NCBI GenBank assembly: GCA_050633505.1
Contig: JBOEGQ010000004.1
Location: 1 to 64,000, forward strand
Direction of reading: 5' to 3'
From: UBA1672 sp050633505
GTDB lineage: Bacteria > Pseudomonadota > Alphaproteobacteria > Micavibrionales > Micavibrionaceae
Length of the DNA: 64,000 nucleotides
How positions within the stretch are numbered: position 1 is the first letter of the stretch; every line of letters starts with the position of its first letter. The notes under the pieces are model-generated. The model had not been told where the DNA came from and made no database searches. It saw only the letters and a list, made by a program, of their open reading frames with translations. This document shows positions 42,157 to 51,786 of this stretch, in pieces. Position numbers and translations under genes: made by a program.

Positions 42157-45100
42157 TTAAGCGACTTTTTTGTCAATAAAGTCAAAGGACTGTTGCAAGT
42201 CAACGGATACAAGTTGAGACACACCTTTTTCAGACATTGTAACCCCATAAAGCCTATCCATACGTGCCATACTCAGTCGATGGTGCGTAATAATGAGGAA
42301 GCGCGTTTCCCCACGTTCTGCAATTTCTTCAATCAAATCACAAACACGATCCACATTTGCATCATCAAGTGGAGCATCAATTTCATCCAATACACAAATC
42401 GGAGATGGGTTTGTTAGGAACATTCCAAAGATAAGGGCAATAGAGGCCAGTGTTTGCTCTCCTCCCGATAAGAGAGATAGAGACTGTAGTGCCTTGCCGG
42501 GCGGTTGAGCAAAAATTTCAAGTCCGGCGCCAAGCGGGTCATCCGAATCGATTAACTCAAGATGTGCCTTTCCGCCTTTAAATAAGCGCTGAAACAGATC
42601 TTGAAAATGCGCATTCACATGATCAAAAGCGACAAGCAAGCGCTCTCTGGCCTCTTTGTTGATTTTATTAATGCCGCCACGCAGCTCCTCGATTGCCTGT
42701 ATCAGGTCGTTTCTTTCATGCAGCAAGGTTGTCAGCTCTTTTTCCAGCTCAGAGGCTTCTTCTTCTGCACGAAGGTTAACCGGCCCGATCGTATCACGCT
42801 CGCGTACAACGTTATCTTTTTGCTGCTTTAAATTATGAAGATCGTCAATTTGGTGCTTTACAAGATCAATAGAAACATGAGTGCTAAGCTCCTGTGGTGA
42901 CATTTGAAGATCATTACGGATGGATTGTTCCATCGTGTTCAGCTGTTCATCCACCGAGGCGTATAGAGCCTGTGCGCGGGCACGTTCTTCTCTTGCTTGA
43001 CCAAGGATCTGCTCTGCCTCTTTTAATGCCGTGGACGTTTCTGCAACCTCGCTCTCACGTATGGCTAGCTTTTCTGCGGCAATATCCCTTTCTTTTTCCA
43101 ATTCCGTGATTTTATCAAGCATATCACTTTGAGAGCTTGTCACATGGAGTGGGGCATTCTGTAACGCCTGTAATTTTTCATCTAAAGTGATTTGTCGATC
43201 AGATAGTTTTTTCAAACGCTCTTTTGCGCGAATCGTCCTGTTTTTAAGCGATACACGTTCATCTGCAATAGCCTGTATTCGCGCATTACGAGTGCTCTGT
43301 GTTTGCTCTAGAAGATCAAATTCTCGCACTGCATCTTGGTGAATAACTTTCAAATCATCCAAATTTTCTTTGGTGTTTTGAATGGTTTCATCGTTGTGAG
43401 AACTCTCTTGATTACTACGTAATGCATCCAAAGCAATTTGATCATTTCCAATCGTTTCGGATAAGGCGCTAATATCTTCTTGCAGAGATTCTATTTGATC
43501 GCTATAGCGCTTTCGCTCACTTTGTGTACGAACATCTTTTTCTTTTATTTTTTGAAGAGCAGGGCGCAATTCCTTTAACTTGGCTTCGGTCTGCTTTATA
43601 TCATTTAATAATGTGCTGTACTCTTCTTTGGCCTTGCTTTGCCTGTTTAACGCTTGATCGAGAACATCTTTTGCACCGGAAAGCTCCGCTTCCAGTGGTG
43701 TTTTTTGCGCTGTTAGCTCAAAAAGCTTGTTCTTTTGTTCTAAATATACAGAGTGACGATCTGTTGCGCTTGCTTGAACGTGATAGCCATCCCATCGCCA
43801 GTAATACCCATCTGCAGAAACAAGCGCTTGGCCAATGTTTAGATCTGTATAGATTTCCTGCCCGCGTTCATAACTTTCTACAAACCCAATCTGAGACAGT
43901 GTTAATGATAGCTCGACCGGTGCCTTAACATGCGGCTTTAAAGATTGCACACCTGCAGGAAGAGGGGGCAGGTCATCAACTGAAATATCACTATTTTGCC
44001 ATGAAGTCGGGGCTTCACTCTCAAGAGAAGCCATAAGGGAATCGCCGAGTGCACGTGATAGGGCCTTTTCAAATCCGCTTTTTGTCGTGATATCATCAAG
44101 AACAGGGGTAAAGACATCATCAGTATCTGAATTAACAATTTTTTCCAACATTGAAAGCTCTGCTGAAAATTCTGCATATCTTTTTTCTATTTGAGAAACA
44201 ATATTTCGCGATTCTTCGGTGCCATGTTCCGATTTCTCAATTTCAGAAAGATAATGATCGGTTTTCTGACTTAGACCTTGTCTATATAATTCAATTTCTT
44301 CCGTCTTGTTTTCAAGATCTTGAATATTTTTTTGAATGTTTTCGTCAATTGTCAGTGCATTTTTTTCTTCTTGGGCATTACTCAAACGTCCCTGTAGAAT
44401 ATCCATGCGGCCTTGATTACGTTCTATTTGCGCGACTAGAGATGATTCGCGGGCACGGCTTTCCGCAGCCGTTTCTTTTAGCGCAGTAAAGCGTTCTTCA
44501 AGCTCAACAAGCTGTTTAAATAATTTTTCTTTATTGTCCTTTTTATCTTCGTGGCTATTACTGTCTTTTTCCTGTTGCAATAAAAGGCTTTTATGCTCTA
44601 CCTCTATTTTTTCAAGCAGCTCAGTATTCTCTTCAAGTATTTGCTCTTCATGTTGAAGATCAATGCTGTTTTGATGGGTTTGAGTTTTGGTATCTTGAAT
44701 ATCTTGTTGATGGCGCGCCGCTTCACTCTCCAGACGCTCAAACTCCAACGTATATTTTTGCAAGTGCGCGGCTTTTTCTGTTTCACTTTTCCGTAAGGCA
44801 GGTAAGTCTTCAACCTGTGTATTTTGGGTTTTGGTAAGCTGGGTTACAGCCGTTAGATTCTGCGCGACAAGGCTTTCTGCAGAAGAAAACGTTCCTTTGG
44901 TTTCCTTTTGCTTTTTATGTAGAGATAACCATTCCAGATAAATAATAACCAATTCCAATTGGCGTATTTGTGCACTTAGGCTCTTATATTTCGAAGCCTG
45001 GCGCGCTTGACGTTTTAACGAGTTAAGACGGCCTTCCATACTGCCTAGAATATCTTCAACACGCACAAGGTTAGAATCTGCTGCTCTTAATCGAAGTTCT

Positions 45101-45642
45101 GCCTCATGGCGGCGGGCATATAATCCGGCAATACCGGCAGATTCTTCTAAAATTAGGCGTCTGTCATGCGGTTTTGCGTTGATCATACGCGTAACATGTC
45201 CTTGAGAGACCAATGAAGGGGAATTCGCCCCTGTTACTGTATCTGCGAACAACATTTGCACATCACGGGCACGCGCATTCTTACCATTTATTTTATAGCC
45301 AGAACCCTTGTCTTTTTCGATTTTACGGATAACTTCAATTTCATTGTTAGAGTTATACGCGGCGGGTGCCTGACGGCTTGTATTATCCAAGATAAGGGAA
45401 ACTTCGGCGAAATTACGGGCGCTACGCTTTGTTGTGCCGGCAAAGATGACATCTTCCATACCACCACCGCGCATACGTTTGGCAGAGTTTTCCCCCATAA
45501 CCCACCGTAAGGCTTCAACAAGGTTTGATTTACCACAACCATTCGGGCCCACAATCCCATTGAGACCGGGCCCGATATCAAGCTCTGTTCTGTCGATGAA
45601 CGACTTAAAACCACTTAAGCGTAGCTTGGCAAACTGGATCAT
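42157..45642 (-). CDS. smc: Chromosome segregation protein SMC
   Basis: ATPase that compacts and aligns the chromosome arms from the ParB-loaded origin. The 1161-residue protein has Walker A GPNGCGKSN at residues ~32-40, long coiled coils ~170-500 and ~680-1020, a hinge around 510-650 (DVFTPVLDDITTKSGFEKAL, QALVSADGYYWRWDGYHVQA), and the C-terminal head with the signature LSGGEQTLASIALIFGMF (~1060) and Walker B PICVLDEIDAPLDDANVDRV. Neighbouring dsbA-like, dciA and mutY genes form the alphaproteobacterial smc cluster. Confidence 0.97.
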   Translation of the reverse strand: MIQFAKLRLSGFKSFIDRTELDIGPGLNGIVGPNGCGKSNLVEALRWVMGENSAKRMRGGGMEDVIFAGTTKRSARNFAEVSLILDNTSRQAPAAYNSNNEIEVIRKIEKDKGSGYKINGKNARARDVQMLFADTVTGANSPSLVSQGHVTRMINAKPHDRRLILEESAGIAGLYARRHEAELRLRAADSNLVRVEDILGSMEGRLNSLKRQARQASKYKSLSAQIRQLELVIIYLEWLSLHKKQKETKGTFSSAESLVAQNLTAVTQLTKTQNTQVEDLPALRKSETEKAAHLQKYTLEFERLESEAARHQQDIQDTKTQTHQNSIDLQHEEQILEENTELLEKIEVEHKSLLLQQEKDSNSHEDKKDNKEKLFKQLVELEERFTALKETAAESRARESSLVAQIERNQGRMDILQGRLSNAQEEKNALTIDENIQKNIQDLENKTEEIELYRQGLSQKTDHYLSEIEKSEHGTEESRNIVSQIEKRYAEFSAELSMLEKIVNSDTDDVFTPVLDDITTKSGFEKALSRALGDSLMASLESEAPTSWQNSDISVDDLPPLPAGVQSLKPHVKAPVELSLTLSQIGFVESYERGQEIYTDLNIGQALVSADGYYWRWDGYHVQASATDRHSVYLEQKNKLFELTAQKTPLEAELSGAKDVLDQALNRQSKAKEEYSTLLNDIKQTEAKLKELRPALQKIKEKDVRTQSERKRYSDQIESLQEDISALSETIGNDQIALDALRSNQESSHNDETIQNTKENLDDLKVIHQDAVREFDLLEQTQSTRNARIQAIADERVSLKNRTIRAKERLKKLSDRQITLDEKLQALQNAPLHVTSSQSDMLDKITELEKERDIAAEKLAIRESEVAETSTALKEAEQILGQAREERARAQALYASVDEQLNTMEQSIRNDLQMSPQELSTHVSIDLVKHQIDDLHNLKQQKDNVVRERDTIGPVNLRAEEEASELEKELTTLLHERNDLIQAIEELRGGINKINKEARERLLVAFDHVNAHFQDLFQRLFKGGKAHLELIDSDDPLGAGLEIFAQPPGKALQSLSLLSGGEQTLASIALIFGMFLTNPSPICVLDEIDAPLDDANVDRVCDLIEEIAERGETRFLIITHHRLSMARMDRLYGVTMSEKGVSQLVSVDLQQSFDFIDKKVA

Positions 45643-45674
45643 ACAATACCCGTTTTTTCGATATCTACCGTCAC

Positions 45675-46544
45675 TTATTCTGTTGGAGCAACGGTTTCTT
45701 TCTGGCTTTCAGCTAATGCCGTGTCTAGTGCACTTTGTATTCTTGCATATGGTGCAAGTCCACTGATTGTCACAGTTTCGTTAATAATCAAAGACGGTGT
45801 ACCTTCTATTGGATAACTATCTGCGGCTTTTGCCTGACGTTTTGCTAAAACTTCATATAACTTTGTATTACCAAGGCATTGTGCAATATCAGATTCACTG
45901 GCACCTGATAGCATCGCGTTCTGCTTCACATGCTTGATGTAGTCTGTATTAAGCCAACTGTCTTGTGTTTCAAAAAGAAGCTGAACAAAGTTAAAGTAAG
46001 ATTCTTCTGGAACACAGCGGGCAATGGCACCAACAGTTATGTCATATCTGTTACGTGGATAATCATCAAATACAATATATGCCTTACCGGTATCAACATA
46101 ATCTTCTTTAATTTTCTTGAAGTTTTCTTCATGAAAACCAGCACATCCCGGGCATGTGAATGAGCTATGTTCAGAAATTCTGACAGGTGCATCTGGATTA
46201 CCAAGAATACGAGGCGTAGCCGCGGCTTCAAAATCAAATGCTGATTCTATAGTATCTTGTACTTCTGTAGAGGCCTGTTCACCTTCTGCGTTTTGCTCTT
46301 CCGATTGTTGTGCATCTATAGGCTCTGCGGAGCTATCTTCTGATGCAACAGATTTAATGTATTCTTCTGCTGTTACGGATTCTTGTGCAACATTAGATTC
46401 CATCCCTTCTTTTTTCTGGGCATTTTTATATGCACCAAGGCCGAGAATAACAGCCAACAAAACAAGAACGATAAATATAATTCCGACAGGTGAGCCTTTT
46501 TTGTTCTCAGTTTGCTCTTCACCTTGCTTTTCAGCATCTGACAT
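45675..46544 (-). CDS. DsbA-family thiol-disulfide oxidoreductase, membrane-anchored
   Basis: Periplasmic oxidoreductase for disulfide formation. N-terminal anchor ~19-40 (PVGIIFIVLVLLAVILGLGA) after a charged tail, an acidic linker, then the DsbA/thioredoxin fold from ~105. The redox motif is CPGC in SSFTCPGCAGFHEENFK; the cis-Pro is in IEGTPSLIINETVTISG. ATG 46544 is chosen over the more distal start at 46559, which would add five residues. It lies between smc and the OmpA-like gene; DsbA-like genes next to smc and mutY are common in this class. Confidence 0.92.
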   Translation of the reverse strand: MSDAEKQGEEQTENKKGSPVGIIFIVLVLLAVILGLGAYKNAQKKEGMESNVAQESVTAEEYIKSVASEDSSAEPIDAQQSEEQNAEGEQASTEVQDTIESAFDFEAAATPRILGNPDAPVRISEHSSFTCPGCAGFHEENFKKIKEDYVDTGKAYIVFDDYPRNRYDITVGAIARCVPEESYFNFVQLLFETQDSWLNTDYIKHVKQNAMLSGASESDIAQCLGNTKLYEVLAKRQAKAADSYPIEGTPSLIINETVTISGLAPYARIQSALDTALAESQKETVAPTE

Positions 46545-46665
46545 TGCTAGTAACTCCATAAATTTTAAACGAACGCCCTATAGCATACCTAAACTTAGGA
46601 AAAGTCAAGAAAATCAATGGCTCCAGATTATTTTTTCCACACAAGGCATGTGGAACAGGGGGGCT

Positions 46666-47361
46666 TTATGGCTCAATAAATATTAAGTCTATTCGATCAT
46701 GGCTACTATTATCAGGATCACGCCCCATCGGTGTAATCTTTAATCTCGCCGGTTCTATATTACGCTCAATAAGGAAACTGCGAACCTCCAATGCACGGGC
46801 CAGAGATACTCTTACATCACTATGTTGCTCTTCTTCGCTACCTTGTGCATAGGCATGGATTTCCATCCTTAACTTATTGTTTTTGTTAAACAAAGATATG
46901 GCATGCGTCTGTAAGAACTCTTTGAGGTTTTTATCCAGGTCAACCTGTCCAGGCTTTAACGCAAAACTGATAAGGGTGGTCTTGTCTTCCTCTTGCTTAG
47001 AGGGAGATGGCTTTTCAGTTGGAACAGGAACATTGTCACGAACGTGCCCTTTGGGCTTACCTTCATTGCCATTTGTCTTATTATCCAAGATATCCAAAAT
47101 TTCGGATTTATTCAGGTCGACCAAATGGTTCAGTTCATTGTCTTTTTCTCTATGATCGCTGCTTGGTGCGATATCCGCCATCTTTTTAGCAGGTGGAGCA
47201 TCACGGTTCATAAGCTGTTGAATATAGGCCGGTGAGACATTTAAAACATCTGGTCGCCTAGGAGGAATAGGGACTGTGTCTTCTGCAAAAACAGGTAAAG
47301 ATATACAGACTGAAGCAAATGAAGAAAGGCAAAGGACTTTGGCATTTTTTAATCGGATCAT
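46666..47361 (-). CDS. OmpA-domain periplasmic or outer-membrane protein
   Basis: A 231-residue exported protein: signal peptide with KVLCLSSFASVCISLPVFA cut before EDTVPIPPRRP, a Pro/Lys/Glu-rich linker ~30-110, and a C-terminal OmpA-like peptidoglycan-binding domain (EIHAYAQGSEEEQHSDVRVS, LARALEVRSFLIERNIEPAR). There is no lipobox Cys, so it is not a classical Pal. DVRVSLARALEVR fits the OmpA helix and the conserved R near the end (SSHDRIDLIFIEP). It could supply a peptidoglycan link in place of Pal, but this is inference. Confidence 0.85.
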   Translation of the reverse strand: MIRLKNAKVLCLSSFASVCISLPVFAEDTVPIPPRRPDVLNVSPAYIQQLMNRDAPPAKKMADIAPSSDHREKDNELNHLVDLNKSEILDILDNKTNGNEGKPKGHVRDNVPVPTEKPSPSKQEEDKTTLISFALKPGQVDLDKNLKEFLQTHAISLFNKNNKLRMEIHAYAQGSEEEQHSDVRVSLARALEVRSFLIERNIEPARLKITPMGRDPDNSSHDRIDLIFIEP

Positions 47362-47398
47362 TCTTTAGCCTCTCCCTTTCTACTGTTGAATATATTTA

Positions 47399-48193
47399 TT
47401 AGGCCGCTTTTAATATTTTCCCTATCGGGTCAAATAACTGATCATTTGCCGCCAAGATATTACCAGTATTCACTGGATTTTTTCGAATGTCATCAAGATC
47501 TGATACAAAACCCCCAGATTCTTTTACGATAATGATACCGGCGGCGACATCCCACGCTTTCAGATCACGCTCCCAAAACCCTTCATATCGTCCAGCGGCG
47601 ACATATGCAAGATCAAGTGCAGCAGCGCCAAATCGGCGTAAACCGGGGGCCATAGTTTGCATTGCATTGTATTCGGCAATAAATTGCTCTCGCTTTGCTT
47701 GAGAACGACGTGGAGCACCTGTTGCAATTGTTGCCATCATTAAATCGTTACGTCCTGATACACGCAGGCGGCGACGACGCATAAATGCACCTTTTCCTTT
47801 TTCTGCATGGAAAATCTCATCTTTTACCGGATCATGAATAAGTCCGGCAATAATCTCACCTTTGTGCTCTAGCCCGATAGAAATAGCCCAATGTGGAATA
47901 CCATGTAAGAAGTTTGTTGTACCGTCCAAGGGGTCTATAATCCAACGATATTCAGAATCGCTTCCCTGTACCGCGCCCGTTTCTTCCATAAGGAAACTGT
48001 AATCAGGACGCGCCTTTTTTAACTCTTCAAAAATAAGCTCTTCCGCACGTCTATCTGCGGCAGATACGAAATCTCCAGGGCCTTTTTGGGAAACCTGCAA
48101 ATGCTCTACTTCATTAAAGTCTCTGATAAGAGAGCGAGCGGCTTTTTCTGCTGCGCGCATCATGATGGTCATTACCGGCGAATTTACTGCCAT
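47399..48193 (-). CDS. suhB: Inositol monophosphatase family protein SuhB
   Basis: A Mg2+-dependent phosphatase; SuhB-type proteins also join the rRNA antitermination complex. Metal-site motifs are FLMEETGAVQGSDSEYRWII, DPLDGTTNFLHGIPHWAISI, and WDVAAGIIIVKESGGFVSDL at the C-terminal side. Length 264 is normal. Followed at 49 bases by the efp gene upstream, the typical alphaproteobacterial efp-suhB pairing. Confidence 0.92.
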   Translation of the reverse strand: MAVNSPVMTIMMRAAEKAARSLIRDFNEVEHLQVSQKGPGDFVSAADRRAEELIFEELKKARPDYSFLMEETGAVQGSDSEYRWIIDPLDGTTNFLHGIPHWAISIGLEHKGEIIAGLIHDPVKDEIFHAEKGKGAFMRRRRLRVSGRNDLMMATIATGAPRRSQAKREQFIAEYNAMQTMAPGLRRFGAAALDLAYVAAGRYEGFWERDLKAWDVAAGIIIVKESGGFVSDLDDIRKNPVNTGNILAANDQLFDPIGKILKAA

Positions 48194-48241
48194 TACTTTA
48201 GTTTCCTTATTTACGATGTTTATTTTAAAAGAACGGTTGTT

Positions 48242-48814
48242 TTAACCTTTATAACGTTCGAGATAGGTGCCGACACCATCTTCAAGCTTAATAACAATCT
48301 TAGTTCCGACCTCTATATGAGGGGGAACCATGACTTTCTCACCATTCTCGACAATGGCAGGCTTATAAGATGTTGTTGCAGTTTGCCCTTTGATAACCGG
48401 TTCGGCTTCTACGATTTCCATGACAATGCGATCAGGCAGTTTAAAACCAAGAGGCTCTCCCTCAAATGTTTCAACTTCAACAACCATGCCTTCTTGCAAA
48501 TAAGTGTGTTGAGGGCCCATTTTATCTGTCGCAATAGCGATTTGATCATATGTATCATTATTCATCAGGTTAACTTCATCACCATTTGTATATAGATACT
48601 GATAATTTTCTTGCTCCAAGCGAACGCGTTCAACAGTCTCCTGTGTACGAAAACGGACGTTGTCTTTATTCCCTGTTCGTATATCGCGCATCTCGATTTG
48701 CGATACAGAGGCACCTTTGCCGGGTTGCTGAATATCATTTTTCACAACGACACATAGCTTGCCATTATGTTCAATAACATTTCCAGATCTCAAGGTGATT
48801 GCGTTTACTTTCAT
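48242..48814 (-). CDS. efp: Translation elongation factor P
   Basis: Relieves ribosome stalling at consecutive prolines. The 190 residues start MKVNAITLRSGNVIEHNG, with the modification loop QQPGKGASVS, whose Lys (K33) is the beta-lysylation site for EpmA, encoded at 14.5 kb in this window. The remaining KOW/OB domains and the C-terminal VEVGTKIVIKLEDGVGTYLE are normal. Its start overlaps the dciA stop by four bases (48811-48814), so the two are translationally coupled. Confidence 0.96.
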   Translation of the reverse strand: MKVNAITLRSGNVIEHNGKLCVVVKNDIQQPGKGASVSQIEMRDIRTGNKDNVRFRTQETVERVRLEQENYQYLYTNGDEVNLMNNDTYDQIAIATDKMGPQHTYLQEGMVVEVETFEGEPLGFKLPDRIVMEIVEAEPVIKGQTATTSYKPAIVENGEKVMVPPHIEVGTKIVIKLEDGVGTYLERYKG

Positions 48815-49278
48815 TTCTTATCATCCGTTAAAATTGCTTTACCGAGTTTTTCAAGTCTGTCTTTTATATCCTGATCTTCAATCTGATCAAGCATATTTGA
48901 CAGAATTTTTTTCTCACCACCAGAAAGAGGCTTCGGCATTATCCTTTTTGCAGGGGGATCTTCGGGTAATTCACTAACGACAAAACGGATATCGGTGATC
49001 CACGTATCTCCAAAAATCCTATTCATCCGCTCAATAATTAAATCCTTTTGATAGGATAGCAATGTCGCATTTGATGCGCTGGTCGCGATATCCAGAGAAG
49101 CTTTGGCCTTTTGGCCCTTCGGTGCTTTACGATAATTGATTTTGAGGGGCTGGGCTTTATTCGAAAAATCCTTGCCCATAATGTCTTCCCATTCATTGAC
49201 GAGCCGCCCCAACGCGATATACTTGCGGCTAAAATTACGGCTTGCCACACGGGCTGTTGATTCAGATAACGGACGCAT
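48811..49278 (-). CDS. dciA: DciA-like DUF721 protein
   Basis: DciA loads the replicative helicase in bacteria lacking DnaC. The 155-residue protein starts MRPLSESTARVASRNFSRKY and shows the DUF721 core (LGRLVNEWEDIMGKDFSNKA, QPLKINYRKA, SLDIATSASNATLLSYQKDL, ERMNRIFGDTWITDIRFVVS), followed by a helical tail. ATG 49278 fits better than the upstream codon 49314, which would run into the divergent mutY promoter region. It is 49 bases from mutY, and its stop overlaps efp by four bases. Confidence 0.85.
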   Translation of the reverse strand: MRPLSESTARVASRNFSRKYIALGRLVNEWEDIMGKDFSNKAQPLKINYRKAPKGQKAKASLDIATSASNATLLSYQKDLIIERMNRIFGDTWITDIRFVVSELPEDPPAKRIMPKPLSGGEKKILSNMLDQIEDQDIKDRLEKLGKAILTDDKK

Positions 49279-49327
49279 AATGAAACCTTGTAACACAGAC
49301 ACATTATATAGCACAGAAAAGCCTGAG

Positions 49328-50371
49328 ATGTTCCGAAAAAAAATTCTGGATTGGTATGACAGGCACAGGCGTGTATTACCGTGGAGAGCTTTAAAAGATC
49401 AACAATCTAATCCTTACCATGTCTGGCTCTCTGAAATAATGTTACAGCAAACAACTGTGCAAGCTGTAATCCCTTATTTTAATAAGTTTATTACGCTATG
49501 GCCTGAAATTGATGCCATGGCTCAGGCTGATAACCAAGATATCATGAATAACTGGGCCGGTTTAGGATATTATGCACGCGCGCGTAACTTACATAAATGC
49601 GCGAAAGTTATCTCAGAAGAACATGGCGGGATATTCCCACACAATCAGGATGAGTTAAAAAAGCTACCGGGAATAGGGGATTACACCAGTGCAGCGATTG
49701 CATCTATTGCATTTAATATACCGGCCAATGTTGTCGATGGAAATGTTGAGCGCGTAATGGCCAGATACCATGCTTGTAGCGATCCATTGCCCCAAGGGAA
49801 AAAGACGTTAAAGACACTGGCTCAGCATTATACGGAAGGAAACTTTGAACGCCCCGGTGACTACGCACAAAGCCTTATGGATCTTGGCGCAACAATATGC
49901 ACCCCGAAATCTCCGGTTTGCTCTCTTTGTCCAATCAATAAAAATTGTCAGGCATATGCAAACGGTGAGGCTGATAAATACCCAATTAAGGCACCAAAGA
50001 AAGCCAAACCAAGGCGGCATGGATATGCCTATTATATACACAATCAGAAGAAGGAAATTCTACTCCAAAAACGTCCGGATAAAGGGCTTTTAGGTGGAAT
50101 GTACGGATTGCCAACAACGCAATGGGTGGATAATAAGAATGAAAGAACTCATCTTATTCCTAGCGATAGAATAAATGACATCACTCATCATGGCTTTGTG
50201 GAGCATGTCTTTACCCACTTTCACTTAAAACTTGATGTTTACGCTTTATTACTAAGCGAGAAATCTATATTAAAGCTCAATACAGATACACATATCTGGG
50301 CTTCACCATCTGAATTCGAAACAATAGGTTTTCCAACCGTTTTTCAAAAAGCATTAAACTTGTTTAAATAG
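49328..50371 (+). CDS. mutY: A/G-specific adenine glycosylase MutY
   Basis: Removes adenine mispaired with 8-oxoguanine. The glycosylase domain has Glu in SEIMLQQTTVQAVIPYF, the helix-hairpin-helix LKKLPGIGDYTSAAIASIA with the catalytic Asp in PANVVDGNVERVMAR, and a [4Fe-4S] cluster spacing C-x6-C-x2-C-x5-C (CTPKSPVCSLCPINKNC). A Nudix-like C-terminal domain from ~230 recognises 8-oxoG. ATG 49328 gives the usual N-terminus; the frame extends further upstream but that would overlap dciA. Confidence 0.94.
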   Translation: MFRKKILDWYDRHRRVLPWRALKDQQSNPYHVWLSEIMLQQTTVQAVIPYFNKFITLWPEIDAMAQADNQDIMNNWAGLGYYARARNLHKCAKVISEEHGGIFPHNQDELKKLPGIGDYTSAAIASIAFNIPANVVDGNVERVMARYHACSDPLPQGKKTLKTLAQHYTEGNFERPGDYAQSLMDLGATICTPKSPVCSLCPINKNCQAYANGEADKYPIKAPKKAKPRRHGYAYYIHNQKKEILLQKRPDKGLLGGMYGLPTTQWVDNKNERTHLIPSDRINDITHHGFVEHVFTHFHLKLDVYALLLSEKSILKLNTDTHIWASPSEFETIGFPTVFQKALNLFK

Positions 50372-50422
50372 GACTTGATGTGCGCATAGGCTATCTCATA
50401 CAATGAAGGGGTATAATAAAAG

Positions 50423-51412
50423 ATGTTGGGTGTTTATATGCGCTTTTTCTCTGTTTTTCTAACTTTATCTGCTTTGGTGACATGCTTTACAGCTCCCGCT
50501 TATGCCCAGCTGCAATTTCTGGCAGATGGGTATGAAGACAAATTCCTAAAGCATGATGAAGGTCCGGGCGCAACCAAATCACACAAAAAAGCGGGGAAAG
50601 TTAACAAATACATATATGAGGTACCAACGGTTAAAGCATTATCGCATACCTATTGGGCAATCAATTTGTATGATCTTGAGGATGACAGGGCCGTAGATGG
50701 CTTCATCCAGATGAATGAGTGTGAAATTTACACCGCATTTTCAACTGATGAGTTTGAGTGGCAAGAGATACGAAATGCAAGTCGTGAATTCATAAGGCTC
50801 AATAAGAATGATTTCCCAACACGCTTTGAATTTGTAATACCGTTGAAATTAAAAAATTATGATGAGAAAAGGCACGCATTTCAACTTCAGGAGGATTATA
50901 AAATGGCCTCGTTGCGGCGGTTTGAAGTTCTTGCTTCGGATGCCAGAAAAAAGATATGCGATATAAGAAACAATAGGGACTATTATCCAAGAGCCATGGT
51001 TCTTGAGTTCAGCCGCCCTTTTTCTCTTACACACATTCCTATGCCACAAGCCGTAGCAAATGATTATATCAAAAGACGCCTTAGCTATATGAAGCAACGC
51101 TATGATTCGAAGAAACAGACAAAACGCCTTATGTACTCCTTACGAAATGCCTATCTCTTCATTAAAGTAAAGGTGTTTACACATGGTAAAATTCTTCCAT
51201 ACAAAAGTGTAACAGGTGGCCCAGTTATTCAGCTTATGGCGATTTTGGAAGGATATGAGATTTACGAAGACTCAGATAAGGAGAACTTATTTTTCTCACA
51301 AACATTTGTAACAAAGAGAAACAAAGGAACACTCGATGTTCAATTGAAAGAGCAATATAAAACGTTAAGAGAAATGTCTAAAAACGGTGGAGTGTTGAGC
51401 TCACGTAATTAA
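50423..51412 (+). CDS. Hypothetical secreted protein, unknown function
   Basis: I do not recognise it. The signal peptide starts MLGVYMRFFSVFLTLSALVT with likely cleavage at AYA/QL; a start at the second Met (50438) is equally plausible. The mature part (~300 residues) is basic, with alternating beta and helical stretches such as YIYEVPTVKALSHTYWAINL and MQRYDSKKQTK-type charged segments, and a C-terminal domain (FIKVKVFTHGKILPYKSVTG). The only Cys seem to be in MNECEIY and KKICDIR, which might pair. Probably periplasmic. It follows mutY by 51 bases and converges on folB. Confidence 0.72.
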   Translation: MLGVYMRFFSVFLTLSALVTCFTAPAYAQLQFLADGYEDKFLKHDEGPGATKSHKKAGKVNKYIYEVPTVKALSHTYWAINLYDLEDDRAVDGFIQMNECEIYTAFSTDEFEWQEIRNASREFIRLNKNDFPTRFEFVIPLKLKNYDEKRHAFQLQEDYKMASLRRFEVLASDARKKICDIRNNRDYYPRAMVLEFSRPFSLTHIPMPQAVANDYIKRRLSYMKQRYDSKKQTKRLMYSLRNAYLFIKVKVFTHGKILPYKSVTGGPVIQLMAILEGYEIYEDSDKENLFFSQTFVTKRNKGTLDVQLKEQYKTLREMSKNGGVLSSRN

Positions 51413-51420
51413 ATCACTTA

Positions 51421-51786
51421 TTATCGTGCTCTACAGATTTCCACACCAACACAGGCCGCTTCTTTTATAATATCCGGCTTTTCCGCACGAACTATTACGC
51501 TTAAGACTTGCGGGTTTATCAGGCAATTCTGCGCTATTTTCTCGGCTAATTCTTCAAGAAGTTCATAATGCTTCTCTTCTGAAATATTTGAAATTTCATT
51601 GACGATCTTCTCGTAAGATACAACATCATCAATAGACGACAGGGCCTTATTTTCGTTGCTTTGAACATTCATTTCAACGTTGAAGACCACGCGTTGCTTT
51701 TGCGCCTTTTCGTGCTCATAAATACCAGCAGAGATCTCTAAAGTGAGATCCCTGATAAGCACTTTATCTGTTGCACCCTTATGCAT
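51421..51786 (-). CDS. folB: Dihydroneopterin aldolase
   Basis: Makes 6-hydroxymethyl-dihydropterin in folate synthesis. The 121-residue protein has KVLIRDLTLEISAGIYEHEK, AQKQRVVFNVEMNVQ, SYEKIVNEISNISEEKHYEL with the conserved Glu, and a C-terminal AEKPDIIKEAACVGVEICRA. ATG 51786 is preferred; it overlaps the ccrM stop by eight bases. An upstream start would overlap more. Convergent with the orphan secreted gene, nine bases away. Confidence 0.9.
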   Translation of the reverse strand: MHKGATDKVLIRDLTLEISAGIYEHEKAQKQRVVFNVEMNVQSNENKALSSIDDVVSYEKIVNEISNISEEKHYELLEELAEKIAQNCLINPQVLSVIVRAEKPDIIKEAACVGVEICRAR

